From Pelagomonas calceolata (taxonomy: Eukaryota > Sar > Pelagophyceae > Pelagomonadales > Pelagomonadaceae): a stretch of 64,000 nt of DNA. The stretch lies in NCBI GenBank assembly GCA_918797485.1, contig CAKKNE010000003.1:5321518-5385517 (forward strand). Direction: 5' to 3'. Shown here piece after piece: positions 61,131 through 64,000 of the stretch (within the stretch, counting starts at the first letter, position 1; each line of letters begins with the position of its first letter). The notes below the pieces were generated by a model. That model was not told the origin of the DNA. It made no database searches and was given only the letters and a program-made list of their open reading frames with translations. The translations under genes were made by a program, and so were the position numbers.

Positions 61131-62178
61131 ATGGCTGCCCCGCGTTTGGCTGCCACGAGTTTCATGCTCGCAGGCCTCGCCTTTGCTGGATCCGGCGCCG
61201 CGCCCGCCGTCGGCCGCCGCGAGGCGGCCTGGGGCGCCCGGCTCGCGCGCAAGCAGCGGTGCCTGGCGGCGGGCGCCGGCGGCTTCTACCTCTACCACGC
61301 GCGCAAGGCGGCGGGCACGACGCTGCGCGCGGCACTGCAGGAAGCGGCGCGGCGGCACCGCGTCGCGTACTGGGAGACCGAGGGCCTGTCGATCGACCCC
61401 ATGTTCCTCGGCCTGCGGTCGATCATCACGGTCGTGTCCGTGCGCGACCCCATTCGCCGCGTCCTTAGCATGTACTGGTACGAGCACGTCGGCTGGCACG
61501 ACGGCATTCTGCACGACCCCGCGGGCCTCCGGACGCTGCGCGCGTGGGTCGACGAGTGGAAGGACGACAGCCCGTGGAAGCGCGACTTCGCGCGGCGGAA
61601 TCCCGGCAACGTCTACGTCGAGGTGCAGAACTACTTCACGAAGGCGCTGGCCGGCTGGAACGCCGCGGGCGCCGCGGCGGCCGTCGACGCGGCGGCTCTC
61701 TCTCGCGCGCGCGCAGCGCTCGAGCGCTTCGACGCGATCTTCGTCGTCGAACGCGCGACGTGGCCCAATCACACGGCGCTGCTGCGGCGCGCGCTGGGCC
61801 ACGACGCGCCGCTGCGGGCGACGCTGCGGGGCGCCGGCCCGCGCGCCACTTCTTCTCTATTTTCTTTGTGCGCGCGCGCGACACTTATGGCGACGAGGCG
61901 CGAACGCGGCGGCGCGCGCAGGCGACGACGCGGCGCGGCGGCGCCTTGCGCCCCGGCTCGCGCCCGACGCCGCCGCCGTCGTCGCGGACCTCGAGGCGCT
62001 CAACGGTTTCGACCGCGACCTCTACGGCTACGCGCTCGCGCTCGACGACGCGCGCACGGCGCACGCGCAGCGCGAGCCGCGGCGCGATGGCGGCGTGGCG
62101 CCGTGCGAGACCCCGCCGAGCCGGCAGCTTGGGTCGAAGACGGGCATTTTCCGCCCGCGCGGGCACAAACACCGGTGA
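61131..62178 (+). CDS. Sulfotransferase, secretory
   Basis: PAPS-dependent sulfotransferase candidate. ATG at 61131; MAAPRLAATSFMLAGLAFAG is a signal peptide or anchor. FYLYHARKAAGTTLRAALQE is the 5'-PSB loop (KAAGTT) and IITVVSVRDPIRRVLSMYWY the 3'-PB motif. AAALSRARAALERFDAIFVV and a TALLRRALGH segment match the family's LExFD and acceptor region. A GC-AG intron ending at 61921 (start 61831 or 61837) joins exon 2 (61922-62178), whose LEALNGFDRDLYGYALAL gives the DxxLYxxA ending of Sulfotransfer_2-type enzymes. Total about 320 residues. No N-glycan site is obvious. Inside the inverted segment. Confidence 0.7.
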
Positions 62179-62306
62179 CCGCGCTCGCGGCTCGCGAGTG
62201 TGGGGGGTAAAATGGTGTGTAGTATTGCTGGTCGGGGTTAGGAGGTGTTTGTGATAGTTTTTCCTCTAGGATTTTCCCTGATGATCCGATTCGGGCGGGC
62301 GGCGCG

Positions 62307-62735
62307 CAGGGTGGTAATCGAGAAAAAAAAGTTACCGGTCTGGTGCCAAAAGTGAAAATAAATACTCCGGGGAGGGCTCTCTAGGCCTCTATTAAAAAAA
62401 TAATTAGGGGAGGAGTCCTTCGATGATCTTGTGTTCAACACCATGAATCTCCCTGAGCTTCACGAGATCGACTTCACGCCGATAGTGAAGCGCTGGCTGG
62501 ATGACGACCGGAAGTCCGCCTCGTTCGTTCGCGAGACGACCAAAGGCGAGGAGCCGCGCTCCAAGGTGATTCAACGCCACCACGCCAAAACGACGAGCAC
62601 TTTCTTATACAAATGAACCGCGCGCGCGTCTGTTGTGTAACACTATAACTACTTTCCGAAAATCGAAATTTATTCCTCCCTAGTAAAAAAAGTTACCGGT
62701 CTCTCCCGGCTACTTCGTCTCGGATTACCACCCTG
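62307..62735 (+). mobile_element. hAT-like element, copy 2 (inverted)
   Basis: 429 bp, the reverse complement of copy 1 with only a few differences (for example two bases near 62688). The small frame (ATG at 62443) is identical. Flanks are GCGGCGCG on the left and CTCACGTA on the right. CTCACGTA is the exact reverse complement of copy 1's right flank, and GCGGCGCG matches the reverse complement of copy 1's left flank at 7/8. Confidence 0.88.
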
Positions 62736-62743
62736 CTCACGTA

Positions 62744-63363
62744 ACGTACTACTTTAAAGACGAATACGGGCAGCCATCGCCCGCCGTCGCTGCAATGGAA
62801 ATACACGTCTAGTAGGATCCCAAGGTTCAACTGAGACGTATTCAAGCACAACCCGTACTTGTATTACCCGCCTAGGCTACTTCCCATCCTAGGGTACTCC
62901 GATATCCCCTTAGTAGGGGGAAGTCGCCTCTCACTCCTAACTATTATCATCCTGAGTCACCTTTTATTGACGGACGCAATTCCCCGTCACAAACCCCATC
63001 AAACATGGGAGAAACTATTTCGTTAGACGACTACACTACGCTGCCGGGGAAGTCCGGAGCTACACACTCTATCGTCTTCACCTCATTACTATTACCATTT
63101 CAACTTACTATTGTATGGTACGAAAGGCGACAAACACAAGTCCCGCGCGATCATCAAGGACCTTCTCTCACAGAAAGACCTCAATTTTGCTCAATCTCGG
63201 ACTCTGACGTCGGCGTGGTTCTCTTGTGGTGCGCGTGTAGTAAGTTGGGTACAGTCTAGCTTTCTCTGTTTCTGGCGCGATTCTTCGGTGGTCCTTCGGC
63301 TGAAGGCTGCGTCACGAGCCGAGCTTTGTTCACGAGCCGAGCTTTGTTGAGTCGCGTGGGTTC
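62744..63363. other. Subtelomeric single-copy sequence
   Basis: 62920-62975 repeats 31786-31850. Short frames at 63005-63350 have no family resemblance. CACGAGCCGAGCTTTGTT is directly repeated at 63313-63348. Confidence 0.45.
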
Positions 63364-63562
63364 TAGGATCCAGGTTCGCAGCACAACTCGAGCAGCATCT
63401 TGAGACCAAGGATCCAGGTTCGCACCTCATCAACTCCGAAGGAACCAGCTCCAAGGTTAGCACATCAACTCCGAAGGAACCAGCTCTGTGAGACCAAGGA
63501 TCCGGGTTCGCACATCAACTCCGAAGGAACCAGCTCTGTGAGACCAAGGATCCGGGTTAGCA
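63364..63562. repeat. Subtelomeric tandem repeat, ~50-bp unit
   Basis: Three copies of CAACTCCGAAGGAACCAGCT alternating with GAGACCAAGGATCC(A/G)GGTT, units ~37-50 bp. The GGTTAGCA/GGTTCGCA ends resemble degenerate telomeric GGTTAG. Confidence 0.8.
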
Positions 63563-63629
63563 CTGGGTTTTCAGGCCAGGATGCGGGTTAGCAGGGCTTC
63601 GGATTGGGTTAGATGGAGGTTAGGATTGG

Positions 63630-64000
63630 GTTAGGGGTTAGGGTTAGGGGTTAGGGTTAGGGGTTAGGGTTAGGGTTAGGGGTTAGGGTTAGGGGTTAGG
63701 GTTAGGGTTAGGGTTAGGGTTAGGGTTAGGGTTAGGGTTAGGGTTAGGGTTAGGGTTAGGGTTAGGGTTAGGGGTTAGGGTTAGGGTTAGGGTTAGGGTT
63801 AGGGTTAGGGTTAGGGTTAGGGTTAGGGTTAGGGTTAGGGTTAGGGTTAGGGTTAGGGTTAGGGTTAGGGTTAGGGTTAGGGTTAGGGTTAGGGTTAGGG
63901 TTAGGGTTAGGGTTAGGGTTAGGGTTAGGGTTAGGGTTAGGGTTAGGGTTAGGGTTAGGGTTAGGGTTAGGGTTAGGGTTAGGGTTAGGGTTAGGGTTAG
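63630..64000 (+). repeat. Telomere (TTAGGG)n, right chromosome end
   Basis: The G-rich strand reads 5' to 3' to the window end, so this is a true right end. The proximal ~140 bp mix TTAGGG with TTAGGGG variants; from about 63775 the array is uniform TTAGGG. 63600-63630 is degenerate (GGGTTAGATGGAGG-type). Confidence 0.98.

Noticed and set aside
63364-63562. Possible CRISPR-like array
   Set aside because: Adjacent unequal tandem units with no unique spacers, in subtelomeric DNA of a eukaryote.
1-64000. Bacterial operon interpretation
   Set aside because: Spliced genes, IFT80, TIM22, MYB, SNARE and a TTAGGG telomere make the window eukaryotic nuclear DNA.

Overview
This window is the right end of a eukaryotic nuclear chromosome: the last ~370 bases are (TTAGGG)n telomere. 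The best guess for the host is a stramenopile alga of the pelagophyte type (an Aureococcus- or Pelagomonas-like picoalga). The reasons are very GC-rich, intron-poor genes packed 0.2-1.2 kb apart; a homoserine dehydrogenase whose N-terminus is a signal peptide ending in an AFAP plastid-entry motif; flagellar genes (IFT80, PIBF1/CEP90-like); and short introns made by terminal-inverted-repeat insertions with 8-bp target duplications, as published for Aureococcus introner elements. The species is inferred, not proven. Start codons below are ATG; exon borders were set by reading frame and family conservation.

Layout. 1-11 kb: 3' part of a MAP kinase (+), a CDPK-like gene lacking its kinase core (-), a Der/EngA GTPase (+), a membrane-anchored tubulin-tyrosine-ligase-family protein (-), and a secreted methyltransferase joined to or overlapping a glycosyltransferase (-). 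12-24 kb: a plastid-type WW protein (-), a PIBF1/CEP90-like coiled coil (-) head-to-head with IFT80 (+), a sulfotransferase (-), TIM22 (+), GPATCH1 (-). 25-33 kb: a less GC-rich accessory stretch with a frameshifted PLOD-type glycosyltransferase, a sulfotransferase, another glycosyltransferase-like gene, a SNARE and a methionine aminopeptidase. 33-46 kb: a Kelch-pseudokinase-HECT ligase (-), a sulfotransferase (+), homoserine dehydrogenase (+) and 2-oxoglutarate dehydrogenase E1 (+). 46-62 kb: a three-repeat MYB (-), a TIP41-propeller fusion (-), a phosphopantetheinyl transferase (+), an SGNH/PC-esterase-like enzyme (-), a WEE1/MYT1-like kinase (-), an FHA-RING protein (+), a prolyl 4-hydroxylase (-) and a sulfotransferase (+). 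62.7-64 kb: subtelomere and telomere.

Themes. Housekeeping genes alternate with secretory carbohydrate-modifying enzymes: four sulfotransferases, three glycosyltransferase-like genes, a PC-esterase-like protein and a prolyl hydroxylase. This would fit an extracellular sulfated glycan coat. Cell-cycle and ciliary regulators (MAPK, WEE1, MYB3R, FHA-RING, CEP90, IFT80) are also concentrated here.

The most interesting signals are not ordinary genes. (1) Introns of the OGDH and MYB genes are recognisable introner insertions with matching terminal repeats and 8-bp target duplications. GC-AG introns are very common, and most introns begin with the same GT/GC dinucleotide as the next exon. (2) Clusters of a TACCGTAGG / GGTACC motif lie 20-170 bp upstream of about 15 start codons. 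(3) Two inverted hAT-like elements at 59.4 and 62.3 kb have exchanged their target duplications, the footprint of an inversion of the segment between them. (4) An AT-rich coding repeat family abuts the GTACC clusters.
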